Source: Amphibalanus amphitrite (lineage: Eukaryota > Arthropoda > Thecostraca > Balanomorpha > Balanidae). Taken from it: a stretch of DNA of 64,000 bases. The notes beneath the pieces are model-generated. The model was not told where the DNA came from, made no database searches, and saw only the letters and a program-made list of their open reading frames with translations. How positions within the stretch are numbered: position 1 is the stretch's first letter; the number at the start of each line of letters is the position of its first letter. The stretch spans positions 186,001 to 250,000 of the forward strand of contig NW_024881626.1 in NCBI RefSeq assembly GCF_019059575.1. The letters are read 5' to 3'. Positions 1 through 8,790 of this stretch are shown here, piece by piece. A program made the position numbers and the translations under genes.

Positions 1-2224
1 ATTTCGTTTTCGTTCTGTTTATTTCAAGTCCAGAAACTTTTCTGAATTTGTCTAATACTTCTAATACTCTATGCACCGACGCTTCAGAGTTCAAGAATAC
101 CGTTGTATCATCGGCATACATGCTCAATTTTACTTCGATGCCAGCAATGGTAATTCCCTTGATTAGCCTATCTCTTCTTATCTTGTTCGCTAGTATTTCT
201 CCTACTAAGTTGAACAGTAAACCACTCAGCGGAGAACCTTGAAAAGTACCGCGACCGCACGCAAACCAATTTGACGTAAAACCGTTATTGCAAACAGCCA
301 GAAGTGAGCCGTTATATAAAAGCTTTATCCATGCTATCAATTCAGGACCAAAATTAAATGCTTTCAATGTGTGCCAAATAAACTCGTGGTTGATTGAATC
401 GAAGGCATTTTTGTAATCTACCGCTAATACTGCACCTCCTAAGTCATCTGACTCACAATAGTTTATTACATCTGCTATGAGTCTCGAATTCTCACCAATA
501 TACCTCCCTTTCAAGAACCCACTTTGATCTTTGTTTACCAATTTGTCAGCAACTTTCTTTATTCTTATCGCAATCACTTTGGCAATCAATTTATAAATAA
601 CATCTAGGAGACAAATGGGTCTCTTATTTGACAGCAACTTTTGATCACCTTTCTTAGGTATTAGCGTCAAAATCCCTCTTCTATGAGTTATGAATAATTG
701 ACCGTTATCTTTGGCATCGTTAAAATAGCTCACAACTATGTCCCCAATCTCATTCCAGAAGAAAGAGAAAAATTCGGCAGAAAATCCTGAGATTCCTGCT
801 GCTTTATTTTTAGCCATGCCAAGTAATGCCGCACTGCATTCCTCTTTCGTTATATACCCTTCACATCTATTTTTCTCTTCCTCCGTTAATCTTGGGTCTT
901 CATCGCTCAAGGCAAACTCATCTAGATATTCTTCGTTAGTTAATTGTTTTGAATAAAGCGATTGAAAGTGTTCAACGCACATGTTGAGAATAGGTCGATT
1001 ACCTTGTATTAGCGATCCGTCATCAGTTTGGAGGGTGCTTATCGTTTTTTGCATCGCTCTCTGTTGTGCAGTTCTCATGAAATACCTTGTTGGCTTTTCC
1101 CCTTCTTCTGTCCATACTGTTTGAGATCTCAAAATTGCTGCCTTGCCACGGTTAATTTTGATCTCATCTAATCTTTGTCTGGTATTTTCGTACTCTTTGA
1201 CCAGTTCCTCTGTCGGCGAACTGGCGAGCTTTGACTCGCATTTACTTAATGCGTCATATAAAAGATTTTCTGTGCGACGTAGCTCGTACGCAATTTTCTT
1301 ACTTCTTTTTATCGCAAGCACTCTTATGTTGCTTAATAGCATATCGATTATCACTCCTTTCTGAATGTTTTGATGATAAGGTTCAGTTTTTATCAAAGCT
1401 TTATTTATTTCAGACTTAGCTGCGTTAATGAATTCATCATCTAAAAGAAGGGAATTATTGAAGCGCCACAGACCGGGCCCTCGGGGTTCATCCGAAAAAC
1501 AAAATGTTAACGTAATAAAGCTGTGGTCACTCAGGATGCCGGTATCGATATGGGCTTTTACTACATTGTTGTTGATTATCCAGCTGCTTACAAAAATCAT
1601 ATCAATTCGAGACTGCTGCAGAGGGTTTATTCTCCTCCAAGTAAATTTTTTCTCCGTTGGGTGCAGTGTTCTCCAAGCATCTTCCAGAGAAAATTCTCCT
1701 ATCAACTCTCCTAGTTTTTTACTAGCTCTGCTTTCCCGGAAGGAATGACTGTCAGTGTCGAGTGAACTTAATCTAATATTAAAGTCTCCCGCCATAACTA
1801 TTTTAGCACAACTGAAATCAGTCAAGACTTGTCTCAGTTCATTTAAGAAATCGCATTTTACGTTTTGATCGTCAACGGCAGGTGCATATACCCCTAACAA
1901 CACTACTTTATTCGGTATAGATCCAATTTCCACACAGACTAATCTTCCTTCATGATCAGCAAGTAATTCATTGACGCTATACTCAAATCCACCCGGAACC
2001 AACACAGCAACACCTGCTTGTCCTGACTCTGAACCATGTGAGAAGAAAATTTGTCCCTTCCATTCATTCTTCCATGTGTTTTCCATCGACGGTCTAGAGT
2101 GTGTCTCTTGAAGAACAACGATACATTTTTTGTACTTTATTCGAAGATGACGAAAAATGGATCGTCTTTTGGTGCGATTGCGTAAGCCTCTCGTATTAAA
2201 GGAAACCACCGAAACTTCCTTCAT
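1..2224 (-). CDS. LINE ORF2: endonuclease/reverse transcriptase (partial, 3' end outside window)
   Basis: ORF2 would nick target DNA and reverse-transcribe the element RNA at the nick. I translated it from the ATG at 2224-2222; an in-frame TAG lies 36 bp upstream, so this start is well supported. The frame shows no stop in the stretches translated and runs to the window edge (about 741 codons). The endonuclease domain shows FNTRG (residues 9-13), QETH (39-42, catalytic Glu40), GDFN (146-149), the SRID block (Asp208) and SDH (232-234). The reverse transcriptase domain shows the VDYKNAFDS block, the FQGSPLSGLLFNL block and the catalytic YADD box at bases 118-107 (residues 703-706), followed by FRKVSGLEIN. 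The QGSPLSGLLF wording resembles L1/Tx1-type enzymes. The C-terminal part is missing only because the window ends. Confidence 0.9.
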   Translation of the reverse strand, partial: MKEVSVVSFNTRGLRNRTKRRSIFRHLRIKYKKCIVVLQETHSRPSMENTWKNEWKGQIFFSHGSESGQAGVAVLVPGGFEYSVNELLADHEGRLVCVEIGSIPNKVVLLGVYAPAVDDQNVKCDFLNELRQVLTDFSCAKIVMAGDFNIRLSSLDTDSHSFRESRASKKLGELIGEFSLEDAWRTLHPTEKKFTWRRINPLQQSRIDMIFVSSWIINNNVVKAHIDTGILSDHSFITLTFCFSDEPRGPGLWRFNNSLLLDDEFINAAKSEINKALIKTEPYHQNIQKGVIIDMLLSNIRVLAIKRSKKIAYELRRTENLLYDALSKCESKLASSPTEELVKEYENTRQRLDEIKINRGKAAILRSQTVWTEEGEKPTRYFMRTAQQRAMQKTISTLQTDDGSLIQGNRPILNMCVEHFQSLYSKQLTNEEYLDEFALSDEDPRLTEEEKNRCEGYITKEECSAALLGMAKNKAAGISGFSAEFFSFFWNEIGDIVVSYFNDAKDNGQLFITHRRGILTLIPKKGDQKLLSNKRPICLLDVIYKLIAKVIAIRIKKVADKLVNKDQSGFLKGRYIGENSRLIADVINYCESDDLGGAVLAVDYKNAFDSINHEFIWHTLKAFNFGPELIAWIKLLYNGSLLAVCNNGFTSNWFACGRGTFQGSPLSGLLFNLVGEILANKIRRDRLIKGITIAGIEVKLSMYADDTTVFLNSEASVHRVLEVLDKFRKVSGLEINRTKTK

Positions 2225-2924
2225 GAACCAGCCGGTAGATTTACAGCAAGGCTATATGTTTTAAGAGGTCTTGGTTGTACCGGCACCACCGCGCGGCACA
2301 GACAAATATGGCAGTATATGCACGCCAAAGGAAACCTAACACGTATATCACCAGTAAAACCATCATTTACAATGAAAAAAGAACTCAATACCTCTAGACC
2401 CCACACTTCCCATTCCCCTAACATTACGGCCGTCCGCAGGCTAGTCATATGGACCTTCTACAGACACAGCAGTGCACGAGCGTGCCGCTCCGGGCAGCAA
2501 TTATCGACGCATAATGGCAGATAACTTCTCACAACAGGTTAAATGCGTCTAGTCAAAAGTCTGATACGTCTAAGCTATCTGTTACAGATCAGAAAACTTT
2601 TCCAAACGAGAATATACGTAGAAAATTGAGATGACACGTAAACAACTAAATACATAAATAAATGAATAATAAAAATGAATATCTTATGAAAAAAGCATTT
2701 CTATATTATCTTGCAGGGTTCACTAATACAAGACACAAGAAATTCGTCTAATACAGGCGTCATTGGTTAGCTGTACGTTAATGCTAGAAGACAAACATCT
2801 ACCAAGAATCATCAAGGCGCTATTTAGGAGCACTTACTTCAACGACCAGTAAACGGACCGAACCCGGTGACGAAGACCTGCACCGGAAACGGTTTCCGGT
2901 GACCGCGCACCGGTCTCACCGGGC

Positions 2925-4175
2925 TCAGACGACTGACGTCACCGGGTCTCCAGAAGCGGCGACCGCCGGACTGTTCGGCACCTCACCGCGCGACTCCGTC
3001 GACGGCCTCGCGGCCGACACCGGCTCGGAGTTTGACGCGGCACAGGATTGCGCTGCAGTAGAACCCGGCTGTGGGGCACCGGATGAAGACGAAGGCGTTG
3101 ATGTTCCCTTACCGGGCCCGGCCGAACGTACATACGGCGATGACGCCGCTTTTCCGCCGGAGGCACCCACCGCAGGGAGGACGCACGAGTGAACAGAGGG
3201 CGGCGGCGGACGGCCACGGTGCCGAGTCGGGAAACGGGAGCCGTCCAAGACTCGCCGGAGGGCGGCTTGATCAGCAACCATGATATTGTCGCCACGTTTC
3301 ACACGCCGACAGAACACAACGCCACGTCGAGTGAACACCGACGCGATTTTCGCACCGTTACAGGGCTTACGAGCCTCGAGGAGTTCATTATAAATTGCTC
3401 TGTTGCTCGGGGTCAGGCTCTCATTTACATAAAGAGGTGACAGCCTTTCCTTGCGCGCTGAGTGAGCACTGCCGGAGTTCATGGAGAAGCGGCGTTCATA
3501 AATAGAGTCACGTACCCGCTGTTTCGCGAACTTCACGATCACTTTGTCGTCGCCCTGAAGGCGATGTGCGGTCTGTAAGTCCGCAGCGGTCAAGCGGATG
3601 TCCGGGTCGCGTTTGTTGATAACATCAACGACTTGTTGTTCGATCTCTTCATTTGGCCGACGCTTCCCGAAGTCCGAGCAGGTGAAAATCAGCGAAGTCA
3701 TCCGCCCGTTCATGTCCATGGATTCTACCTGCTTCTGCAGCTCAATATTGACGTGAACTTGCATCTCTAATTGTTCAGATAATCTTCTGATTTCTATGTC
3801 GCGATTCATTTCTTCACCCTCAAGAATGGAGATCCTCTTTTCAAGCCGATCAAATTTGGCCTCAAACGCAGAAATAACCTTTTGTATGCCGTCGCCGATC
3901 ATTTGCTGTATGGCGCTCAGCGTCTCGGTGTTCAGCCCCACCCCGGCCGGACCGGACGCCGGGGCGGCCAGCCCTGTAGCCCGGGGCAACGACCGGCCGT
4001 CCAGCGCCGCCGGGACGGGAGGGCTGCTGCCCCGGGCCGCACGTTTTGCGTTACGTTCTTCGACGCGTCTCACCATGTCAGAAACGGAAGATCGACGCTT
4101 GCGACGACCACTTTCTGTGCCGGAAGTAGCACAGTCGGTGGAAAAGGCTCCCTCACTGTCCGAATCTGAAGCCAT
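2925..4175 (-). CDS. LINE ORF1 protein (coiled coil plus nucleic-acid-binding core)
   Basis: This 416-residue protein precedes ORF2 on the same strand. Residues 1-50 are acidic, then strongly basic (GRRKRR at 23-28). Residues about 85-153 form a heptad-rich coiled coil, expected to multimerise the protein. Residues about 158-300 contain the blocks SLIFTCSDFG, VIVKFAKQRVRDSIYERRF and LYVNESLTPSNR. This order is seen in LINE ORF1 proteins with an FP-like/transposase_22-type core, which coat element RNA. Residues about 315-416 are low-complexity Pro/Ser/Ala-rich. The reading frame is intact. Overlapping frames on both strands are GC-driven shadows. The family assignment rests on motif pattern, not on a search. 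Confidence 0.82.
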   Translation of the reverse strand: MASDSDSEGAFSTDCATSGTESGRRKRRSSVSDMVRRVEERNAKRAARGSSPPVPAALDGRSLPRATGLAAPASGPAGVGLNTETLSAIQQMIGDGIQKVISAFEAKFDRLEKRISILEGEEMNRDIEIRRLSEQLEMQVHVNIELQKQVESMDMNGRMTSLIFTCSDFGKRRPNEEIEQQVVDVINKRDPDIRLTAADLQTAHRLQGDDKVIVKFAKQRVRDSIYERRFSMNSGSAHSARKERLSPLYVNESLTPSNRAIYNELLEARKPCNGAKIASVFTRRGVVFCRRVKRGDNIMVADQAALRRVLDGSRFPTRHRGRPPPPSVHSCVLPAVGASGGKAASSPYVRSAGPGKGTSTPSSSSGAPQPGSTAAQSCAASNSEPVSAARPSTESRGEVPNSPAVAASGDPVTSVV

Positions 4176-4516
4176 GGTGTTTGAAGACGACTGGATCCGG
4201 TGAACAGCGCAATAGATATTTCCTCACCTCTTATGTACGAGCACACAGCACTCGGTAGCAATTCACAAAAAGTCGCTCTGCCGCCAACCTCACTTAACAC
4301 TGGCCGCTGCCCGGGCGTGCACTGAGCAGCGCTCACGCCACTGCCATGACTGGAGCCGCGGACGGGCGACCCGACCTCGGCCACGGTCAGCCGCCGACTG
4401 ACGTAGCACCTAGTCACTGAGCCTATTTGGGGGGGGGGGACGGCTTTCACAGAAGCGACCCAACAGCGTTCATGCGGAAAATTGCAGCTGCTCGCGCTCA
4501 CACGACGCATACAACG

Positions 4517-4835
4517 AGCCTCTCAGATTTGTAATAAAATGATGATTTGATTACATTGCTTGAAATGTTTTGAAGTATTGGGGAAGGACGCTTGCATGTT
4601 TATTCTGCGCACTTGTTTGCTGGTTGCTGTGGGGAATGTGTCCCTCACACACTATATAAGAACACTAAGGTAAACACTCATGACTTAATATATTCACTAT
4701 GACTGGATTACTGTCAACTAGCGCTATGTATGCATTTATGCAATATGTATGCAACATGCATGTTACTGATATATTAGCATATTATATAGTATAAACACAA
4801 ATTAAAGCAAATTGTTCATGCCAATTGACACGCTG
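4517..4835. other. AT-rich spacer, no feature recognised
   Basis: The stretch lies between the LINE 5' end and the next MITE. It is AT-rich, with short direct repeats of the type ATGTATGCA/ATGCATG near 4725-4765. No coding or splice signal is recognisable. It probably belongs to an intron of the nAChR-like gene. Confidence 0.5.
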
Positions 4836-6041
4836 TTAACCCGCGCGCTGCTGGGGGGGGGGGGGTGTTTGAACACCCCCATTGTGGTTTTTCGCGAATA
4901 TCTCAAAAACGGCGGCGCGGAGCGCCGCCGTTTTTTGGTACACCTTATCATGCATCAACTCTACACATGTTGTGAAAATTTCAGACCAAGGTCATTCAAG
5001 GTCAGGTCACCAGGTCACTTGAAGTGACCTCACCTCATAAAATGTTTCAATGTCTGCCATAGCTACACCGAGTGACCGATCGCTTTGAAACTTTTAGCGA
5101 TTGATAAGGGGAACAGTATCTATAAAAATTATATCTCGGAATTTTTATATCGGTGACCTAAGGTCAGGTCAATTTTGCGACCTCCCCATTATAAATCAAT
5201 GGGGGAAAATTGAAATGCGCCTCTTTTGGACGACAGACATTATAAACACTCCCAAGCACTGAATTACAAGTGGTTTAGACACACTGAACATGAAAACGGT
5301 GTCCGTGACCCCTATTTATGCCCCTGAGGTCATCTCAGGTCACGAATGGTGTCTAACAGTTTTTCGCAAATAACTTTTGATAGAGGCATGCTAGAGCGGT
5401 GAAAACGCCTTAGTTGTGTTCAGCTCGACGATACGGATCGACTGATACGCAACATTACCCTTTCCGGTAAGGTCATGACCTTGACCTGAGGTCAAATTTT
5501 CAAGTTGACCTTTCAAGGCCAAATTATAGTTCATTCGATACGTCTTGACGACAGGAACACGATGCCGGTAAAAGTAAGCTCGTACAAGCCTTGGGTCAAA
5601 AGGTATTGCAAAAAAAACTGTTTCCGAAAATATCGGCTATTTTTGCAGTTTTTGCCCCCTGCAGGCAAAACCGTTGACGTTATGGTCAAATCTCAGAACA
5701 TTACTCAGAAAGGTCTGTAAACGGGCTATCGAATGCGCTTTTCCGCGGCGCTGTAGCTCTATTGGTTCCCGAGTTATGCGTTGGCTTCCTGGAAATTGTC
5801 GACATTCGATCTGAAAATCGGCGAAATTTTGCCTTCAATGATTTCTGGTGACCTGACCTTTGACCTGACCAAAAAAGTGACCAAAGTGATTTCGTCATTA
5901 TTTTTGGCTCTCTTTCGAACGCCGCCTTCTGCGTATCGCTACGTGGCCCAGGAGCCGAGTTTGAAGGGGGGTGTTCAAACACCCCCCCCCCCCCCGGAGC
6001 AGGGCGTGGAAATCCAGGACCCCCAGCCGGGCGCGGGTTAA
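4836..6041. mobile_element. piggyBac-like MITE (TTAA, CCCGCG termini)
   Basis: It is bounded by TTAA at 4836 and 6038. The left end reads CCCGCGCGCTGCTGGGG and the right end its near complement, CCCAGCCGGGCGCGGG. Each end carries a G-run/C-run hairpin with the loop GTGTTTGAACAC on the left and its exact complement GTGTTCAAACAC on the right. The interior carries many AGGTCA/TGACCT half-sites (for example 5155-5175, 5465-5520 and 5850-5880). There is no transposase. It abuts the next element at a shared TTAA. Confidence 0.8.
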
Positions 6042-6156
6042 AGGGACTATCCCACCTTCTAAAATGTTGTTAAAACCAGTTAAATTGTGCCCGACTTTAT
6101 AGATTGGATGACCAGGAACACGGTTCTGGCATTTATTTTTCATTAAACATCTTAGG

Positions 6157-7972
6157 CATGGGTGTCGATTTGTATACCTTTGGGGGTGCTGCAGCACCCC
6201 CAATGCTCAAATGAGCACCCCCAATGGTTTTCCGGGCACCCCCAATGATTTTGTCCCTCAATAACTCCCACTAACTCTGCTTGAGGAAAATAATTGTTCT
6301 GCAGTAGTTCACTACTAAAAATAAAACAATTACGCAATTTACAAGGCATGAAATAAAGATGTAAAGAAAAGAAAAGTTAGATTTAAGAAGAAGGGCGAAA
6401 AAAGACGTTAAGTTGCAAAGATGGTGTGGGTCCGTCGTACACGGGTGTCGGACCCTTAGAGCTGCTGGCGCGTACCCTTTACAAGCCGGCAGGGGGCTCC
6501 AGAGACCGGCGACGGGCCCTCAGAGGCCGGCAAAGGGTCATCAGAGGCCGGTGGTACCTTCAGAAACCCTGTGGGGTCATCTTTAGAGACCGGAACGGGC
6601 TCAGGCGCTGATGGGGCCCTCAGAGTCGCCGGTGTGGGGCCTTCAAATGTCACCGGTGGCAGGGTGGCCGTCACATGCGCACTTGTGGGGCCTTCAGAAG
6701 CTACGATGTTGGGCCCTCAGAGCCGCCGATATAGGGCCTTAAGAGGCACTAGTGTGGGGCCCTCAGATATGGCAATGTGGGGCCCTCGGACTGGAGGCGC
6801 CGGTGTGGGAGCTCTCAGAGACACTGGTTTAGGGCCATCACAGGCGCGCGTTGGGCCCTCAGAACTGCTGCTACGGAACGGATCCTTCATAGGCCGACAA
6901 GAAGATATCAAGAGGTCACCGGTGCCTTCAGGAGCCTTGTGGGGTTCTCAGAGACTGGCATGGTGCGCTCAGACGCCGCTGGGACCCTCCCTCCGTGTCA
7001 CCTGTGTGGGGCCGTCAGGGTCGCTGGTAACTGTCAAGGGCCCTCAGAACCGCACATGTAGGGTTTTTAAAGGCATTGGTATAGGGCCTCAGAGTTAGGG
7101 GTGTGGGGCCCTCAGAGACGCCGGTGTGGCGGTGAGGGCCCTCACAGTCGCCGTTATAGGGGCCCTCAGAGAAATGGGTGTGGACTGTGGGGCCATTACA
7201 GGCGGGTGTGCAGCTCCTAGAGCTGGCCCCCTAGAGGCCGGTTAAGACCCCCAGAGGCCGGCAAGTGGCCCTCAGAGGCTGGCTTGGGGCCCTTATGGAG
7301 GTCTTAATGTTAGTACTTGTGGGCCCATGAGGTGTTCTTACGAGCCCTGTGGGGCCCTTCTGAGTCCAAATATAGCCAACGTGGACCCTCAATGGCCAAT
7401 TGGCGCCGCAGTGCCCCTCAGACCCGAATAATCCGATGGGCCCCTGAACCTGATGGGGCGGGGGGGGGGGGCTCACGGGCCCACCTGGCTACGCCACTGA
7501 GGAAAATCGTAAACCCATAAATATCGAAATGCAATCACCTGTTATTTTTTTCCAGCGATTATTGTGATCGTCTGATAAACGCCAGAGCCTCGTAGCTATA
7601 CCGTTGCCTCCCGCGCAATGTCCGCCCCTGCGGACCGCAGGGGCTGCTGCACCGGTGCTAATCGCGGTCATCGGTTTCTGTCACCTTATTACAGAGGTGC
7701 CGGGGCTGCTGCCGAGCTGCCGGCAAATGTACGCGTTTTTTTTCGGAAAGATGTTTATGTAATGAGGTAGCCAAGTACTAGGACGAGCAGAATGATTTTG
7801 AAGAACGTTCAACCTTTGGGAAATATTAGTGGAAATCCCGGGATTATCAGTACCTTATGGGGATACACAACCATGCCTTGTAGGTACGGTTGTGCCCCAT
7901 GGCAAAGCTACAATCTTTCACCCGGTGCAGGGGTTGAGCACCCCCAACCATTTTGAAAAATCGACACCCCTG
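6157..7972. mobile_element. hAT-type non-autonomous element with 8-bp TSD
   Basis: A perfect 8-bp duplication ATCTTAGG flanks the element (6149-6156 and 7973-7980). The termini CATGGGTGTCGATTT and AAATCGACACCCCTG (with one small interruption) are inverted, as expected for hAT elements. It lies inside the TTAA element 6038-8366 and carries a long degenerate minisatellite. The sequence CACCTGGCTACGCCACTG near 7480-7497 resembles the end of a further hAT-like element inside it whose left end I could not find. Confidence 0.72.
6420..7470. repeat. Degenerate GC-rich minisatellite (GGGCCCTCAGAG... units)
   Basis: Imperfect units of roughly 25-35 bp recur here, built on GTGGGGCCCTCAGAG followed by a CGCCGGTG-like half. 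The unit is too diverged for an exact count by eye. Open frames across it are by-products of the repeat. A related repeat lies at 51690-52330 inside another hAT-type element. Confidence 0.75.
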
Positions 7973-8603
7973 ATCTTAGGCTTCCCATATTCCAAACACA
8001 AACTTTCAAATATGTGACGTCACAGCCCAAAATTACCTCCTTCCTCAGGCCACATTACTGTCATAAAGCTGATTCTTTTTACTCTGTAGGCACCACAACA
8101 AAGTTCAGACCAAGTTTTAAGCGATTTTTCAACGAACAAGCCCATTTAAATCAGAATGACTAAACGAGGTGACGTCACACTAACGGTCGCTCCATGTTGA
8201 AGTTAGGGCCTTGTACAAGGCCCATTTTCAAATGAAGGGAACGAATTTCTTCAACACCAAGAGGCCGCGGGGGTTCCAACCTAGATAGATAGTGGTTTCT
8301 GAACCTCGCCGCAAACTTGGCTATCTCAACTCAAACCCCATGTTAAAAGTGGGATAGTCCCTTTAATACAACTAAACGAATAAATGATAATAATTGAATA
8401 AATAAATAATAGATAAACACCTGTCACATCTTTACTTTACTGTGCAAAATTCGCCTTAGAGTTAATCCCGAATCCACAACACTCTACATACTACATACAG
8501 TGTACTTACAATGCTGCTTGCCAATTTAGTGGCGAAACACCAGAGCAAGACGAGAGAAAACCGCGCTGCGCCCAGTCAGTGAACCGTGGCGATACCTACT
8601 TAC

Positions 8604-8790
8604 CGAGGCACGGCAGGATGAAAGACATGGCATAGAGCAGCGACACTCTGGCCACGTGCATCTCCACGTGCAGCTCGTGCCACACGGAGCCGGGACAGCA
8701 GTTGTAGGTGGTGTTCACCAGCGAGCCGTCGACCGAGGTGACGCGCCAGTGTGAGTCCGTCTTGACCATGTCGTTACTGAGCACCAGTTT
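8604..8790 (-). CDS. nAChR-like exon 6: loop C and first transmembrane segment
   Basis: Residues 192-253 include HWRVTSV, an NTT glycosylation site at 217-219, TYNCCPG (vicinal cysteines 222-223, loop C) and the M1 segment LLYAMSFILPCL. The acceptor is TTGCCTCAG and the donor GTAAGT. The exon ends one base into a Gly codon directly after PCL, a boundary commonly used in nAChR genes. The YxCC pair marks an alpha-type subunit, but the usual EPY after it is GSVWHE. Confidence 0.9.

Larger units (their letters stand above)
1..4516 (-). mobile_element. Non-LTR retrotransposon (LINE), 5' portion, cut by window edge
   Basis: A two-ORF LINE reads right to left. It has a GC-rich, CpG-rich 5' region (about 4516-4176), ORF1 (4175-2925), a long spacer of about 700 bp (2924-2225) and ORF2 (2224 to beyond 1). 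The base composition changes abruptly near 4510, which I take as the 5' end. The 3' end, tail and target-site duplication lie outside the window. The combination of an ORF1 with coiled coil and nucleic-acid-binding core with an ORF2 carrying an apurinic-type endonuclease before the reverse transcriptase fits the L1/Tx1-like branch; the exact clade is inference. Both ORFs are intact as far as visible, so the copy looks young. It runs in the same direction as the nAChR-like gene and probably lies in one of its introns. Confidence 0.85.
6038..8366. mobile_element. TTAA-flanked element of the AGGGAC class, with nested hAT
   Basis: The inverted termini are TTAAAGGGACTATCCCA (from 6038) and TGGGATAGTCCCTTTAA (to 8366). 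The TTAA at 6038-6041 is shared with the preceding MITE. The element itself is only about 500 bp once the hAT insertion at 6157-7972 is removed. No coding capacity was seen. The same termini class recurs at 26819 and 35986. Confidence 0.75.

Noticed and set aside
738..1748. Plus-strand frames across the left end
   Set aside because: They are antisense to ORF2 of the LINE, whose motifs are unmistakable.
2939..4510. Several other frames over LINE ORF1 (for example 2939-3295, 3796-4203, 4070-4510)
   Set aside because: They overlap the well-supported ORF1 and reflect high GC with few stops.
8505..8560. A GTAAGT donor preceded by GCAAGCAGCATT on the minus strand just past exon 6
   Set aside because: No acceptor in the right phase and no resemblance to nAChR M1/M2 text.
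4517..8600. Search for the M2-M4 exons of the nAChR-like gene
   Set aside because: No segment resembling the M2 pore helix with splice sites was found; the region is MITE and hAT sequence. The exons must lie left of the window or be lost.
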